Assembly (NCBI RefSeq): GCF_032854445.1
Contig: NC_088296.1
Span: 26,719,448 to 26,783,447 of the forward strand
From: Liolophura sinensis
Taxonomy: Eukaryota > Mollusca > Polyplacophora > Chitonida > Chitonidae
DNA: 64,000 bases
Direction: 5' to 3'
Shown here: piece by piece, positions 29,301 to 35,094 of the stretch
How the letters are laid out: each line of letters opens with the position of its first letter
How positions within the stretch are numbered: position 1 is the first letter of the stretch
Program-made: the position numbers and the translations under genes
Notes under the pieces: generated by a model
Databases searched by the model: none
The model's input: only the letters and a program-made list of their open reading frames with translations
What the model was told of the DNA's origin: nothing

Positions 29301-32300
29301 CAGAATGTTCATGACTACATGTCTTGTTTCAGATCTGTAGTTGTCTGTTGGGGTCACCAAGGGGTCCCATTATGGAATTATTCCTCACTGAAGGTTCATG
29401 ACTACACCTCTTGTTTCAGATCTGTAGTTGTCTGTTGGGGTCATTAAGGGGTCCCATCATGGAATTATTCCTCACAGAAGGTTCATGACTACACGTCTTG
29501 TTACAGATCTGTAGTTGTCTGTTGGGGTCCCATCATGGGCTTATTCCACACAGAATGTTCATGAGTACACGTCTTGTTTCAGATCTGTAGTTGTCTGTTG
29601 GGGTCACCAAGGGGTCCCATCATGGGCTTATTCCACACAGAATGTTCATGAGTACACGTTTTGTTTCAGATCTGTAGTTGTCTGTTGGGGTCACTAGGAG
29701 GTCCCATCATGGGCTTGTTTCTCACGGGAGCTTTCATTCCCTGGGCCCATTCAAAGGTTTGTAAATTGTGTAATAGTGAATTAACCATGCGCCAGAAAGA
29801 CATTTATCTCTGAACTAGAAAAAGCCCGACGAGCGTTGTTTCCTGTCCAATTTGTAATGCGTCATCAGTAAGAGCCTCATGGACTACGCTCATATCATCA
29901 GTGGGAATACTTCACCATGTTTCACTTACTGCCGCTGCTAAACATAAGCTCATTCTTCGTTACAGGCCAACTTGAGAAATTCCCCGCGACTTGAAATTTA
30001 CGATATGCGTTAACCTATGAAACCTAAGAATGCACACACCGGCTGTTGTAAGAATAGTGTTTACCTTGATATTCCTTACCAAGTCGCTGATCGCTGATGC
30101 TCTGAGGGCATATTTTTTACCGTAAATTACCAAATTCATGATATCAGAACGTAATGTAATGAGCGGTAGTTTATCAGCCATGTGTCTCATACAGGCGAGC
30201 TCTTTGCTGACCTTGTTAGCAATTCCAAATCTTCTTTCGTATTAACGATCTGCATTTAATTGTCCAGGGTGTTCTGGTGGGAGGTCTGTGCGGTGTGGGC
30301 ATGTGTGTGTGGATAACCCTCGGGGCTCAATTGACCGGTATTAAGACCCCTTATCTACACCTGGAGGGCACGGACGCCTGCCCCACGAACGTCACTCAGT
30401 CACTTCTCACAAATAGTACTGTTGTTAGCCCCTTTAAAACACCGGAATCATGGTAAGTACCATCAACTTCCGAAACAAGTACTTGCTGGGTTCTTCTCGT
30501 CTTATCACAGGTTAACGGTTACTCTCTTACTCTGTAACTGATGTGTATGATGAGAGCAATGTTTGCTTTTTTTGTAACGTTTTTAGTGTGGGATTAGAAC
30601 GGATGTACGCAATGTCCTTCACGTGTTACTCTCGTACTGATGTGTATGATGTGAGCAATATTTTTCTATGTTACGTTTTCAGTGTTAGATACCAGCGAAT
30701 GTAGACCTCCGCCGGGTCCTTCGATCATGTCTCACTCTCTGCTGCGTTTTTGTGATGTGAACAATGTTTTCTTTGCAACGTTTTCAGTGTGTGATTAGGG
30801 CAGATGTACGCCATGTCCGTCATGTGCTACTCTCTGGCTGATGAGTATGATGTGAGCATGTTTGTTTTTCTCTGTAACGTTTTCAGTGTGGGGTTAGGGT
30901 GGGTGTACGCCATGTCCTTCACGTGTTACCTTCTCACTGATGTGTATGATGAGAGAAGTGTTTGTTTTCTCTGTAACGTTTTCAGTGTGGGATTAGGGTG
31001 GGTGTACGTTATGTCCTTCACGTGTTACCTTTTTACTGATGTGTATGATGTGAGCAATGTTTGTTTTCTCTGTAACGTTTTCAGTGTGGGATTAGGGTGG
31101 GTGTACGCCATGTCCTTCACGTGTTACCTTTTTACTGATGTGTATGATGTGAGCAATGTTTGTTTTCTCTGTAACGTTTTCAGTGTGTGATTAGGGTGGG
31201 TGTACGCCATGTCCTTCACGTGTTACCTTTTTACTGATGTGTATGATGTGAGCAGTGTTTGTTTTCTCTGTAACGTTTTCAGTGTGGGATTAGGGTGGGT
31301 GTACGCCATGTCCTTCACGTGTTACCTTCTTACTGATGTGTATGATGAGAGAAATGTTTGTTTTCTCTGTAACGTTTTCAGTGTGGGATAAGGGATGGTG
31401 TACGCCATGTCCTTCACGTGTTACCTTTTTACTGATGTGTATGATGTGAGCAATGTTTGTTTTCTCTGTAACGTTTTCAGTGTGGGATTAGGGTGGGTGT
31501 ACGCCATGTCCTTCACGTGTTACCTTCTTACTGATGTGTATGATGAGAGAAATGTTTGTTTTCTCTGTAACGTTTTCAGTGTGGGATAAGGGATGGTGTA
31601 CGCCATGTCCTTCACGTGTTACCTTCTTACTGATGTGTATGATGTGAGAAATGTTTGTTTTCTCTGTAACGTTTTAGTGTGGGATTAGGGTGGGGGTACG
31701 CCATGTCCTTCACGTGTTATTCTCTTACTGATGTGTATGATGAGAGAAATGTTTGTTTTCTTTGTAACGTTTTAGTGTGGGATTAGGGAGGGTGCACGCC
31801 ATGTCCTTCACGTGTTACCTTCTTACTGATGTGTATGATGAGAGAAATGTTTGTTTTTTCTGTAACGTTTTAGTGTGGGATTAGGGAGGGTGTACGCCAT
31901 GTCCTTCACGTGTTACCTTCTTACTGATGTGTATGATGTCAGGAATGTTTGTCTTCTCTGTAACGTTTTAGTGTGGGATTAGGGTGGGTCTTTGCCACAT
32001 CCTTTCACGTGTTATTCTCTGGCTGATGTGTATGATGTGAGCAATGTTTGTTTTTTCTGTAACGTTTTCAGTGTGGGATTAGAACGGATGTATGCCCTCT
32101 CTTTCACGTCTTACTCTCTGGCTGGCCTTTTGGTCACAGTGATAGTCTCCACGATCACCAGTGCCATTACCGGTCAGTATCTTACAATTATGATGTATCG
32201 TTTTGACTGATTTATTTAAAATTTTTGCCGCTGGCTGCGAGTATGAGGTGGCGTGTTTGAATCCAGCTCTAGTCGCTATGGGCGCAGCTTTAAGTTTTGT

Positions 32301-34739
32301 TAGGTGTCTGGTGATGGCAAATATCTCAATTTCAACGTACACGAAGCCAGTAAGACCAATTTGGCTATCGTTCTCCGATAAATCTAACTCTCTAAATATG
32401 TTGTCGTTTTTTTCAGGCGCGGTGCGGCATGTTCGGCGTCTTCAGTTACATGTGTTATCTGAACTAGTAGGATACCCGATAAAATGAGCGCTCCGGTAGA
32501 TAATCTCTACTTGCAACCCACACACAAATATTTTTGATCATATGTACTTAGCAGAGAACCATAGTGAGCTTGTTATAGGCCTGTTTAAAAATACACTCTT
32601 TGTACTGTGTCATTTTCCTTTTCCAGGTTTTTCTAATCCAAGGGACGTAAATCCCCTCTACATGTCACATATTATACGTGGGTTTTTCTTCACCAAAGAC
32701 GAGATCGAGTCGGCTGCTTTAGGGAAAAGCGGCCTTGACCCTGAACTTTTGGAACAAAACGTGAGTGAACGAAGCCCATTAGGATAAACATTCCTTCGTC
32801 CATGCTGTTACATGAACATGCATATTTAATGGGAAACTCAGTTGGACATCAGAGTACAGGCCTCGAGATCACGAAGCAATCTTACACTTATAAGCCAAAA
32901 TTTTAGATCACTTTAAAATTGTTACTCCTTACGTGGCAAGGTCAAAATATTGCTTGACAACATAAATTCTTACTGTACAACAAGTTTTAGCTAAAATGAC
33001 AGAAAGAAACATAGCAAATTTGATGACTGAAATTTTGACTCTAATCTAAGCTTGATTCGTGACCCAGGAGCAATCTCTAGAAGCTCGCGCCACCTGGTGG
33101 AGAAATATACCAAACTCGTAGGTGGAAATTGTGAACTGCATCATGGGAAATCTAATATAAACGTCTCCTACAGGAACTGGCCATAACTCGAAACCGAAAA
33201 TCACTATTATTTATTTGTTGATTAATTTTATTGATTGGTGTTTTTTTTATTCGATTGGTGTTTTACGCCGTACTCAAGAATATTTCACTTATGTGACGGC
33301 GGCCAGCATTATGGTGGGAGGAAACCCACGACCATCCGCACGCTCCTGGCAGACGTTCCCACGTGCGGCTGGAGAGGAAACCAGTATGACTTGGACTTGA
33401 AATCACTTATAAACATTATTAAAAGTCCATTACCTGAAGTATGCAGCTTCCCTATAGCTAGACTCCATAGCACTGTACACATCTTACGTCATCTCTAGAA
33501 GCTCCCGCCACCTGGTGGAGAAATATACCAAACTCTTGGAAGGAAATTGTGAACTGCATGATGGGAAATCATATATAAACGTCACCTACAAGAACTGGCA
33601 ACAGTTCGAAAATCCGTATTTAAAAACGACAATGCAGTTAAGAACCCATTGTCTATTGTTTACACTTCCAAGCAACTCTAAAACAATTACTTTCAACGCC
33701 ATTGTTGTTATTTTACAAAACATTCCGTTGTCTTAATTTTTTATATCTATTTTAACACGTTCGGAACATTTTTCCAACTGTGCATTGGCCGTTTCTCAAA
33801 CGCTTGGCTTCATTTAACTCAGTGAAAACAAAATGTTAAAAAAGTGTTGGAAGATATTTGAGAAACAGGTTTTATTGGTGTATTTACGCTAGTTTCATTT
33901 TGTAATCTTTCTTCCCTTTACAATAACGGCTGGCTGAAGCCTTATACAGATGTATTTAACGTTTCAAGGGAGCTATCTCTAACAGCTATGCATTCTCCCT
34001 TCCGGACCATGTTGGTTCGCCAAATGCACAATTAGGTCTACGTTAGCATTCTGCCCAGTGCACAATCAGATCTGCACAATCTGTCGAATGCAGAATACAA
34101 GTAATACTACATTATTCCGACAAATACACAAACAGTACTACATTATTTCGACAAATACACAAACAGTACTACATTGTTCCGACAAATACACAAACAGTAC
34201 TACATTATTCCGACAAATACACAAACAGTGCTACATTATTCCGACAAATACACAAGTACAATGTACAACTAGATTATCAACACACAAGTATTATACAACT
34301 TCAATCCGACAAATACACAAACAGTACTACATTATTCTGCCAATTACACAAGTACAATGTACGACTAGATTATCAACACAGAAGTATTGTACAACTTCAA
34401 TCCGTCAAATACACAAGAAGTATTACATTATTCTGCCAATTACACAAGTACATATGTCACATATTATTCTGCCAAATACACTACGTGTCGGGAATTTTGT
34501 GACATATCCTGTACACACTGATTTTGAGTGCAGTTCTGTGTTATACAGATACTCGCACATGTATCCGTCATTTGATATTGGTTTTATTTTAACAGCCCAT
34601 GAAGGACTTGACGAATGCGACTGAAGGGGAAGACGAAGACCGCTCAGTGATTTACAAACCCGCCAGAGAAACCGAGGCAAATCAGCGGCGCCCTCTGGTG
34701 GCAGTCCAGACGGACAGCTCGTTCAATAAAAACATGTGA
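1978..34739 (+). CDS. SLC5A8-like: SLC5-family sodium/solute symporter, monocarboxylate/multivitamin-transporter-like, 16 coding exons
   Basis: Predicted plasma-membrane Na+-coupled symporter; the closest relatives by eye are SLC5A8/SLC5A12 (monocarboxylates) and SLC5A6 (vitamins), so the exact substrate is inference. Coding exons: 1978-2322, 11752-11820, 14403-14454, 15528-15595, 18622-18702, 21032-21102, 22273-22410, 23919-24054, 24990-25078, 27505-27617, 27920-27990, 29670-29756, 30268-30452, 32072-32172, 32627-32760, 34596-34739. Joined, they give 627 codons plus TGA with no frame conflict; human SLC5A8 is about 610. Family hallmarks are WADYAMFAALL (first helix), YLEKRF after exon 1, GGIKAVIWTDVFQ (residues 179-191), GWFGVGFNQ and SSLSSGLNGIAANT, the last matching the Na+-site helix. 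Exon 13 carries two N-glycosylation sequons. The ATG context AAGATGG is strong and sits about ten residues before the first helix, as in relatives. The C-terminus ends NKNM, with no evident PDZ-binding motif. Four exons are bordered by arrays copied from their own splice junctions. Confidence 0.93.
2358..2513 (+). mobile_element. SINE family 1, 5'-truncated copy
   Basis: Shares GCCGTCGGATAAGTGAAATA, TTCTTGAGTACGGCGTAAAA and the A/T-rich AAATAAATGAAT tail with the full copies at 10556 and 11213. The tRNA-like head is missing. It lies just inside intron 1 of the SLC5 gene. Confidence 0.85.
2514..3133. other. SLC5 intron 1, no distinct feature
   Basis: About 600 bp of ordinary intronic sequence without repeats or coding signal that I could recognise. 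Confidence 0.5.
3134..4603. repeat. 42-bp purine-rich array, about 35 copies
   Basis: The unit starts GCCTCTTTAAGGTGGGAGAG and is mostly G and A on the + strand, which is also the transcribed-sense strand of the SLC5 gene. Positions 28-33 vary between GTAATG, GTAGTG and GTAAGG, and the variants recur in short runs. Because 42 is a multiple of three and the unit has no stop on the minus strand, two minus frames stay open for about 500 codons; these are not genes. Confidence 0.98.
4604..5607. other. SLC5 intron 1, no gene; short TA and poly-C runs
   Basis: Contains a short TATATATATATAT run near 5082 and a 13-14-bp C run at about 5453-5467. Nothing else is supported. Confidence 0.5.
5608..6199. 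repeat. 42-bp array, 14 copies
   Basis: The unit contains CCTATATTTAGCTGTTCAGC and then TCAGTCATACTCACG. Two alternative middles (TGTTAAA or CTTAAAA) alternate irregularly. It stays open in one frame on each strand for about 200 codons for the same reason as the previous array. Unrelated in sequence to the 3134-4603 array despite the equal period. Confidence 0.98.
6200..7499. other. SLC5 intron 1, unannotated stretch
   Basis: AT-rich intronic DNA; no repeat, exon or element recognised. Confidence 0.45.
7500..7590. repeat. about 27-bp repeat with ACCTGGCCAGGT palindromes, 3-4 copies
   Basis: Copies share CCAGGTATCTACCTTTAC-type sequence. The units are self-complementary around ACCTGGCCAGGT, so short hairpins are possible. 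Confidence 0.65.
7949..8025 (-). mobile_element. SINE family 1, tail fragment
   Basis: A TTTATTTACTTATTTATTTG start and AAGAGTATTTCACTAATACG match the reverse complement of the family 1 tail. Only the 3' end is present. Confidence 0.7.
8082..8210. repeat. 22-bp array, about 6 copies
   Basis: The unit is CAACATAGCATGGGCAACATAG-like. The first copies carry GCGTGGG and the later ones GCATGGG. Confidence 0.85.
8211..9314. other. SLC5 intron 1, unannotated stretch
   Basis: No repeat or coding exon recognised. ORFs of 75-100 codons on both strands at 8718-9051 overlap each other and show no domain or codon pattern that would support a gene. Confidence 0.45.
9315..9625 (-). mobile_element. SINE family 2, minus strand, head truncated
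   Basis: GGGGTTTTACGACGTACTTA at the left end is the reverse complement of the family 2 tail. The rest parallels 1213-1555 through the body (ACCAGTCCTGTTTCGTCGCT and nearby). It abuts a plus-strand family 1-like element at 9627. Confidence 0.75.
9627..9861 (+). mobile_element. SINE with family 1-like head and a different (CAAA)n tail
   Basis: The head has GGCCTACTGGTTAGCGTGGC and ACCAATGCGGTGACC, as in family 1, and then CGTATGTGGGAAGGGCTAGT. The usual TTCTTGAGTACGGCG tail is missing; instead it ends in ACACCATT and a CAAA repeat at 9831-9860. Confidence 0.7.
9862..10555. other. SLC5 intron 1, unannotated stretch
   Basis: No exon, repeat or element recognised. Confidence 0.45.
10556..10822 (+). 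mobile_element. SINE family 1, full-length copy
   Basis: The tRNA-like head GGGGCCTCCGTGGCTCAGTT includes box A (TGGCTCAGTTGG) and a box B-like GAGCTCAAGTCC. The body has CCGTACGTGGGAAGG, then GCCGCCGTCGAATTAGTGAA, TTCTTGAGTACGACGTAAAA and an (AAAT)n tail. Transcribed by RNA polymerase III if active; no ORF. A good reference copy for the family. Confidence 0.9.
11092..11168 (+). ncRNA. tRNA-like sequence, probably a relic or SINE head
   Basis: GGTAGCTCAGTTGGTAGAGC is a perfect tRNA D-arm/box A, but the T-arm is degraded (GAGCTCGAGTCTC) and I cannot fold a clean acceptor stem. A functional tRNA gene is therefore unlikely. No SINE body that I recognise follows. Confidence 0.45.
11213..11478 (+). 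mobile_element. SINE family 1, full-length copy
   Basis: Starts GGGGTCCTCCGTGGCTCAGT and ends TTCTTGAGCACGGCGTAAAA plus AATACATAAATAAA. About 85% like the copy at 10556 by eye, same orientation, 650 bp apart. Confidence 0.9.
11752..11820 (+). CDS. SLC5A8-like: SLC5 exon 2
   Basis: Encodes 23 residues beginning YLEKRFDSVAVRKMG, the conserved segment that follows the first two helices in SLC5A8-type proteins. Acceptor TTTTCCAG, donor GTAAGT, phase 0 on both sides. Intron 1 before it is about 9.4 kb and holds two 42-bp arrays and several SINEs. Confidence 0.93.
12180..12910. repeat. 22-bp array, more than 30 copies, decaying
   Basis: The unit is CTTTGTGGTAAAGACTTCC plus three bases. Copies diverge steadily after about 12,900, and scattered traces of GGTAAAAAC continue to about 13,520. 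Minus-strand ORFs here are repeat artefacts. Confidence 0.93.
13530..13878. repeat. 39-bp array, about 9 copies, left part
   Basis: The unit contains GGGGCTGTATAGCGAGATGA and CAGGTAACAAATTCACC. It is interrupted by a SINE at 13879-14176 and resumes at 14177. Confidence 0.93.
13879..14176 (-). mobile_element. SINE family 1 inserted inside an array, with target-site duplication
   Basis: Minus-strand copy: it starts with the CATTTATTTATTTGATTGAT tail and ends near the head (GCTAGCCAACTGAGC) plus a C-rich run at about 14136-14162. The 11-bp ATAACGAGATG occurs at 13868-13878 and again at 14177-14187, exactly flanking it. That is the expected target-site duplication. Confidence 0.92.
14177..14222. 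repeat. 39-bp array, right part
   Basis: One further unit (GAGATGGCCAGGTAACAAAT then TTGTATAGA) continues the array that the SINE split. Confidence 0.88.
14403..14454 (+). CDS. SLC5A8-like: SLC5 exon 3
   Basis: Encodes TLYMAVVLYGPAVAMET, a membrane helix corresponding to the TILYTGIVIYAPALAL segment of vertebrate SLC5A8. Acceptor TTTTGCAG, donor GTAAGA, ends in phase 1. Confidence 0.9.
14455..15527. other. SLC5 intron 3, no recognised feature
   Basis: Unremarkable intronic DNA. ORFs of up to 98 codons on the minus strand at 14669-15158 have no support. Confidence 0.5.
15528..15595 (+). CDS. SLC5A8-like: SLC5 exon 4
   Basis: Completes a valine codon split with exon 3, then encodes ANLPVWASVVLVG and IASIIYTSI, the next membrane segment. 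Acceptor TTGTCAG, donor GTAAGT, ends in phase 0. Confidence 0.92.
15640..16035. repeat. degenerate pyrimidine-rich repeats in SLC5 intron 4
   Basis: Loose repeats of TACATTACCTGTAT-like sequence lead into three better copies of about 45-54 bp containing TTCATTGCATGTTTACGTG at 15890-16030. A similar loose run appears at about 18290-18450. Confidence 0.7.
16036..17109. other. SLC5 intron 4, no recognised feature
   Basis: AT-rich; nothing supported. Confidence 0.45.
17110..18100. repeat. 40-bp array, about 24 copies, SLC5 intron 4
   Basis: The unit contains CTGTCGTGATGCTAACGGTG and then GACACACTCGGTACTGAG. Early copies have GGGCTGTCTTGATG and later ones GTCCTGTCGTGATG. Confidence 0.95.
18622..18702 (+). 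CDS. SLC5A8-like: SLC5 exon 5, family signature exon
   Basis: Encodes GGIKAVIWTDVFQ followed by a hydrophobic stretch; GGxKAVxWTDVxQ is one of the most conserved SLC5 motifs. Acceptor CGTCCAG, donor GTAAAC, 27 codons, phase 0 on both sides. Confidence 0.96.
18703..20409. other. SLC5 intron 5, first part
   Basis: Apart from a SINE-like block at about 19180-19440, no repeat or exon was recognised. Confidence 0.45.
19180..19440 (-). mobile_element. possible tRNA-derived SINE, family 3
   Basis: On the minus strand it has a box B, GCGTTCGAATCCAAC, preceded by a box A-like TGGTTAGGCAATTGC. A body follows with GGTTTTCCCCGAAGC. A related but weaker block may lie at about 32215-32345 (GCGTGTTTGAATCCAGC). 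No tail was defined. Confidence 0.5.
20410..21026. repeat. 17-bp array, about 36 copies, abutting SLC5 exon 6
   Basis: The unit is CTGTTTGGTGTCATATC. The array runs right up to the exon: its last copy, CTGTTTGGCATGTGCAG, seems to supply the acceptor at 21031. Confidence 0.96.
21032..21102 (+). CDS. SLC5A8-like: SLC5 exon 6
   Basis: Encodes MDIGGLANFWRLN and ends in phase 2 at AA|GTAAGT. Its acceptor GTGCAG lies directly after a 17-bp array, and its last 21 nt plus the donor are repeated about nine times downstream, so the exon is sandwiched between two arrays. Confidence 0.92.
21083..21446. repeat. 37-bp exon 6 donor array, about 10 copies including the exon
   Basis: The unit has the last 21 nt of exon 6 (GGCGGCAGATTGGATATCAA) plus GTAAGTTGAAACGTTT of the intron. 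Six copies, the real one included, keep GTAAG; the others read CTAAG. Period checked at 21103 and 21140. Confidence 0.95.
21447..22272. other. SLC5 intron 6 remainder
   Basis: No feature recognised in about 800 bp. Confidence 0.45.
22273..22410 (+). CDS. SLC5A8-like: SLC5 exon 7
   Basis: Encodes the conserved LLAGAIGWFGVGFNQ and SSVQRIASMPTQRQAIK segment, very typical of SLC5A6/A8/A12. Acceptor CCCCCCGACAG, donor GTAAGT, ends in phase 2. Confidence 0.96.
22790..23270. repeat. degenerate short repeats and one duplication in SLC5 intron 7
   Basis: 22790-22985 has scattered CTGGACTCTAACAATCC-like copies. About 23128-23190 and 23208-23270 are two copies of about 80-bp spacing sharing TACTCCATGTTTGTCCAC and CTTTGTCCCTGTT. 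Confidence 0.65.
23340..23950. repeat. 84-bp array carrying the SLC5 exon 8 acceptor
   Basis: AG ends at 23584, 23667, 23751 and 23835 precede TTATGGAGCATGCCTGG-type sequence, spaced 83-84 bp, and the real acceptor at 23918 is the next in the series. Weaker copies at about 23410 and 23495 extend the series upstream. Confidence 0.88.
23919..24054 (+). CDS. SLC5A8-like: SLC5 exon 8
   Basis: Encodes LLAIAAGLEGFVAF (helix), then CEPYSAGY and SNE. Acceptor TGTTTCAG at 23918, donor GTAAAC, ends in phase 0. At least four degenerate copies of the acceptor and the first part of the exon lie at about 84-bp intervals upstream. Confidence 0.93.
24090..24800. repeat. short degenerate array of TTTTACTGTG units, SLC5 intron 8
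   Basis: About 16-18-bp units such as GATTGTTTTACTGTGGGATT, highly T-rich on the sense strand. Confidence 0.9.
24990..25078 (+). CDS. SLC5A8-like: SLC5 exon 9
   Basis: Encodes ILPYFVMELFQ and LPGMGGLFLAALFSASL, matching the helix before the Na+-binding SSS segment. Acceptor GATTGTAG, donor GTGAGT, ends in phase 2. Confidence 0.94.
25457..25476. repeat. poly-C run
   Basis: About 19-20 C in a row; length is likely to vary and is hard to sequence. Confidence 0.9.
25525..26245 (+). mobile_element. decayed Tc1/mariner-like element with long terminal inverted repeats
   Basis: The outer parts are inverted copies of each other. For example GATTACCCTGTAGATAC at 25619-25635 is matched by its exact complement at 26107-26123, and similarity extends over roughly 140 bp each side (TTTTGCAC, CAGTAATC, GTGCT-CAATGAGC in the same order). 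Between them is a broken transposase fragment. Outer ends are approximate. Confidence 0.82.
25716..26003 (+). pseudogene. Tc1/mariner transposase C-terminal fragment, frameshifted
   Basis: Frame 1 from 25722 has DNSARPH, the block with the second catalytic Asp, then EHEGIEHM. Another frame from 25814 has LDLNPFEHLW, the third catalytic block, and stops at 25940. Frame 1 resumes with NRGGYTRL, like the family ending GGHTRY, before a stop at 26001. The N-terminal DNA-binding part and first Asp are absent. Not functional. Confidence 0.88.
26405..27235. mobile_element. MITE copy 1 (long TIRs), with an internal 53-bp array
   Basis: The left part, with GGACCACCTCTTGGTATA at about 26549-26566, has its near-complement TATACCAAGAGGTAGTCC at 27107-27124. 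Similarity continues outward through TTTCAGGAG and AATATGGCCTTGAATA-type sequence to at least 130 bp. The same ends occur at 35095-35440. No transposase. Confidence 0.8.
26784..27105. repeat. 53-bp array inside a MITE, 6 copies
   Basis: The unit contains ACATGTGTTACGTGTATATC and TCATTTATAGCTGTAGTACT. Copies are nearly identical, so the expansion is younger than the TIR divergence. Confidence 0.95.
27505..27617 (+). CDS. SLC5A8-like: SLC5 exon 10, Na+-site helix
   Basis: Encodes SSLSSGLNGIAANTLMDF after a split serine codon. Serines at this place coordinate Na+ in the LeuT-fold SLC5 family. Acceptor TTGTTGTAG, donor GTAAGT, ends in phase 1. Confidence 0.95.
27920..27990 (+). CDS. SLC5A8-like: SLC5 exon 11
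   Basis: Encodes a membrane segment, ISIGLSFMVMAYGGPITQ. Acceptor CCTTCCAG, donor GTAAGT, ends in phase 0. Confidence 0.93.
28169..28215 (-). mobile_element. SINE family 1, tail fragment
   Basis: TTTATTTGATTGGTGTTTTT and CGCCATACTTAAGAATA match the reverse complement of the family 1 3' end only. Confidence 0.7.
28440..29725. repeat. 87-bp array carrying the SLC5 exon 12 acceptor, 14 decoys plus the real one
   Basis: Exon-like starts follow CAG at 28468, 28547, 28634, 28721, 28808, 28898, 28985, 29072, 29159, 29246, 29333, 29420, 29507 and 29583, then at the real exon, 29670. Nearly all gaps are 87 bp. Each decoy has about 31 bp of intron and 56 bp of exon 12, then diverges and reaches TGA in the exon's frame. 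Acceptors read TTTCAG or TTACAG. Confidence 0.97.
29670..29756 (+). CDS. SLC5A8-like: SLC5 exon 12
   Basis: Encodes ICSCLLGSLGGPIMGLFLTG and then AFIPWAHSK, the family's LGxxGGPxxGLFxxGxxxPWxxxK segment. Phase 0 on both sides; 87 nt. The acceptor TTGTTTCAG and the first 56 nt of the exon are repeated 14 times upstream, but only this last copy continues into the real second half of the exon and the donor GTTTGT. Confidence 0.95.
29757..30267. other. SLC5 intron 12, no recognised feature
   Basis: Ordinary intron sequence. Confidence 0.5.
30268..30452 (+). CDS. SLC5A8-like: SLC5 exon 13
   Basis: Encodes GVGMCVWITLGAQL (helix) and then an extracellular loop with sequons NVTQ and NSTV, as expected for the glycosylated loop of this family. 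Acceptor TGTCCAG, donor GTAAGT, ends in phase 2. Confidence 0.93.
30530..32110. repeat. 99-bp array carrying the SLC5 exon 14 acceptor, about 15 decoys plus the real one
   Basis: Decoy starts such as 30887, 30986, 31085, 31184 and 31283 are spaced exactly 99 bp. Each has TTTGTTTTCTCTGTAACG and TTTTCAG, then TGTGGGATTAGGGTGGGTGT of exon-like sequence. First and last copies are closest to the true exon 14. 99 is a multiple of three, so plus-strand frames remain open; those ORFs are not genes. Confidence 0.96.
32072..32172 (+). CDS. SLC5A8-like: SLC5 exon 14
   Basis: Encodes VGLERMYALSF and SYSLAGLLVTVIVSTIT, the penultimate helix. Acceptor AACGTTTTCAG at 32071, donor GTCAGT, ends in phase 1. 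A 99-bp array carrying about 15 copies of this acceptor and exon start lies immediately upstream. Confidence 0.93.
32627..32760 (+). CDS. SLC5A8-like: SLC5 exon 15
   Basis: Encodes GFSNPRDVNPLYMSH and a charged cytoplasmic stretch with KDEIESAALGKSG. Acceptor CTTTTCCAG, donor GTGAGT, ends in phase 0. Confidence 0.9.
33070..33615. repeat. direct duplication of about 125 bp flanking a SINE
   Basis: 33070-33195 and 33490-33615 share CACCTGGTGGAGAAATATAC, GGAAATTGTGAACTGCAT and GATGGGAAATC in order. They differ by scattered substitutions. Confidence 0.88.
33224..33408 (-). mobile_element. SINE family 1, head-truncated, minus strand
   Basis: GATTGGTGTTTTACGCCGTA, TATTTCACTTATGTGACGGC and TTATGGTGGGAGGAAACCC mark the family 1 reverse complement; the tRNA head is missing. 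Confidence 0.85.
33616..34079. other. SLC5 intron 15, no recognised feature
   Basis: Nothing supported. Confidence 0.45.
34080..34465. repeat. 31-bp array and longer derived units, SLC5 intron 15
   Basis: Units of CATTATTCCGACAAATACAC plus AAACAGTACTA lead into two longer units of about 110 bp containing GTACGACTAGATTATCAACA. Confidence 0.88.
34596..34739 (+). CDS. SLC5A8-like: SLC5 exon 16, C-terminal tail
   Basis: Encodes the 47-residue hydrophilic cytoplasmic tail, with an acidic EGEDEDR stretch and ending SSFNKNM before TGA. Acceptor TTTTAACAG. Phase and composition fit the family's variable tail, so the assignment rests mainly on phase and position. Confidence 0.82.
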   Translation, partial: PMKDLTNATEGEDEDRSVIYKPARETEANQRRPLVAVQTDSSFNKNM

Positions 34740-35094
34740 TAGGGGATTAACTGGCTGTGGATAGGTGAAAGAGGATAGGAGTGATTCTGTTTACGTGTAA
34801 CAGAGGATTATAGTTATTACGGATTATACATTCTGAGATGCTTGTTTTTGTATCACTTTTATTTTATTAGGATACAAGAAAAACGAAATTTCCTGGGTTT
34901 TTTTTAAGAATCGTCAGCTCGCGAAAATATTGAGATGGAAAATCAATCTGAATGTTTTGGTGTAAAATACCCCTACAAGTCGGATCTAACGTGGACAGGT
35001 GTGTATGGTTAGGTGACAGTCAACACGAACGCTCTGTGCACGTAAAAATAGCCTTAGAGTTGATTAACAACTGGACACGAGTGTCTCCGATTTA
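34740..35094. other. SLC5 3' flank, probable 3' UTR
   Basis: No clear poly(A) signal was settled on. AATAAA at 34725-34730 lies before the stop codon, so it is unlikely to be the one used. Confidence 0.4.

Noticed and set aside
30804-31589. Chain of plus-strand ORFs with FTCYLFTDVYDV repeats, possible multi-copy membrane protein
   Set aside because: These are the exon 14 decoy units; the 99-bp period keeps the frame open. Only the last unit belongs to the SLC5 gene.
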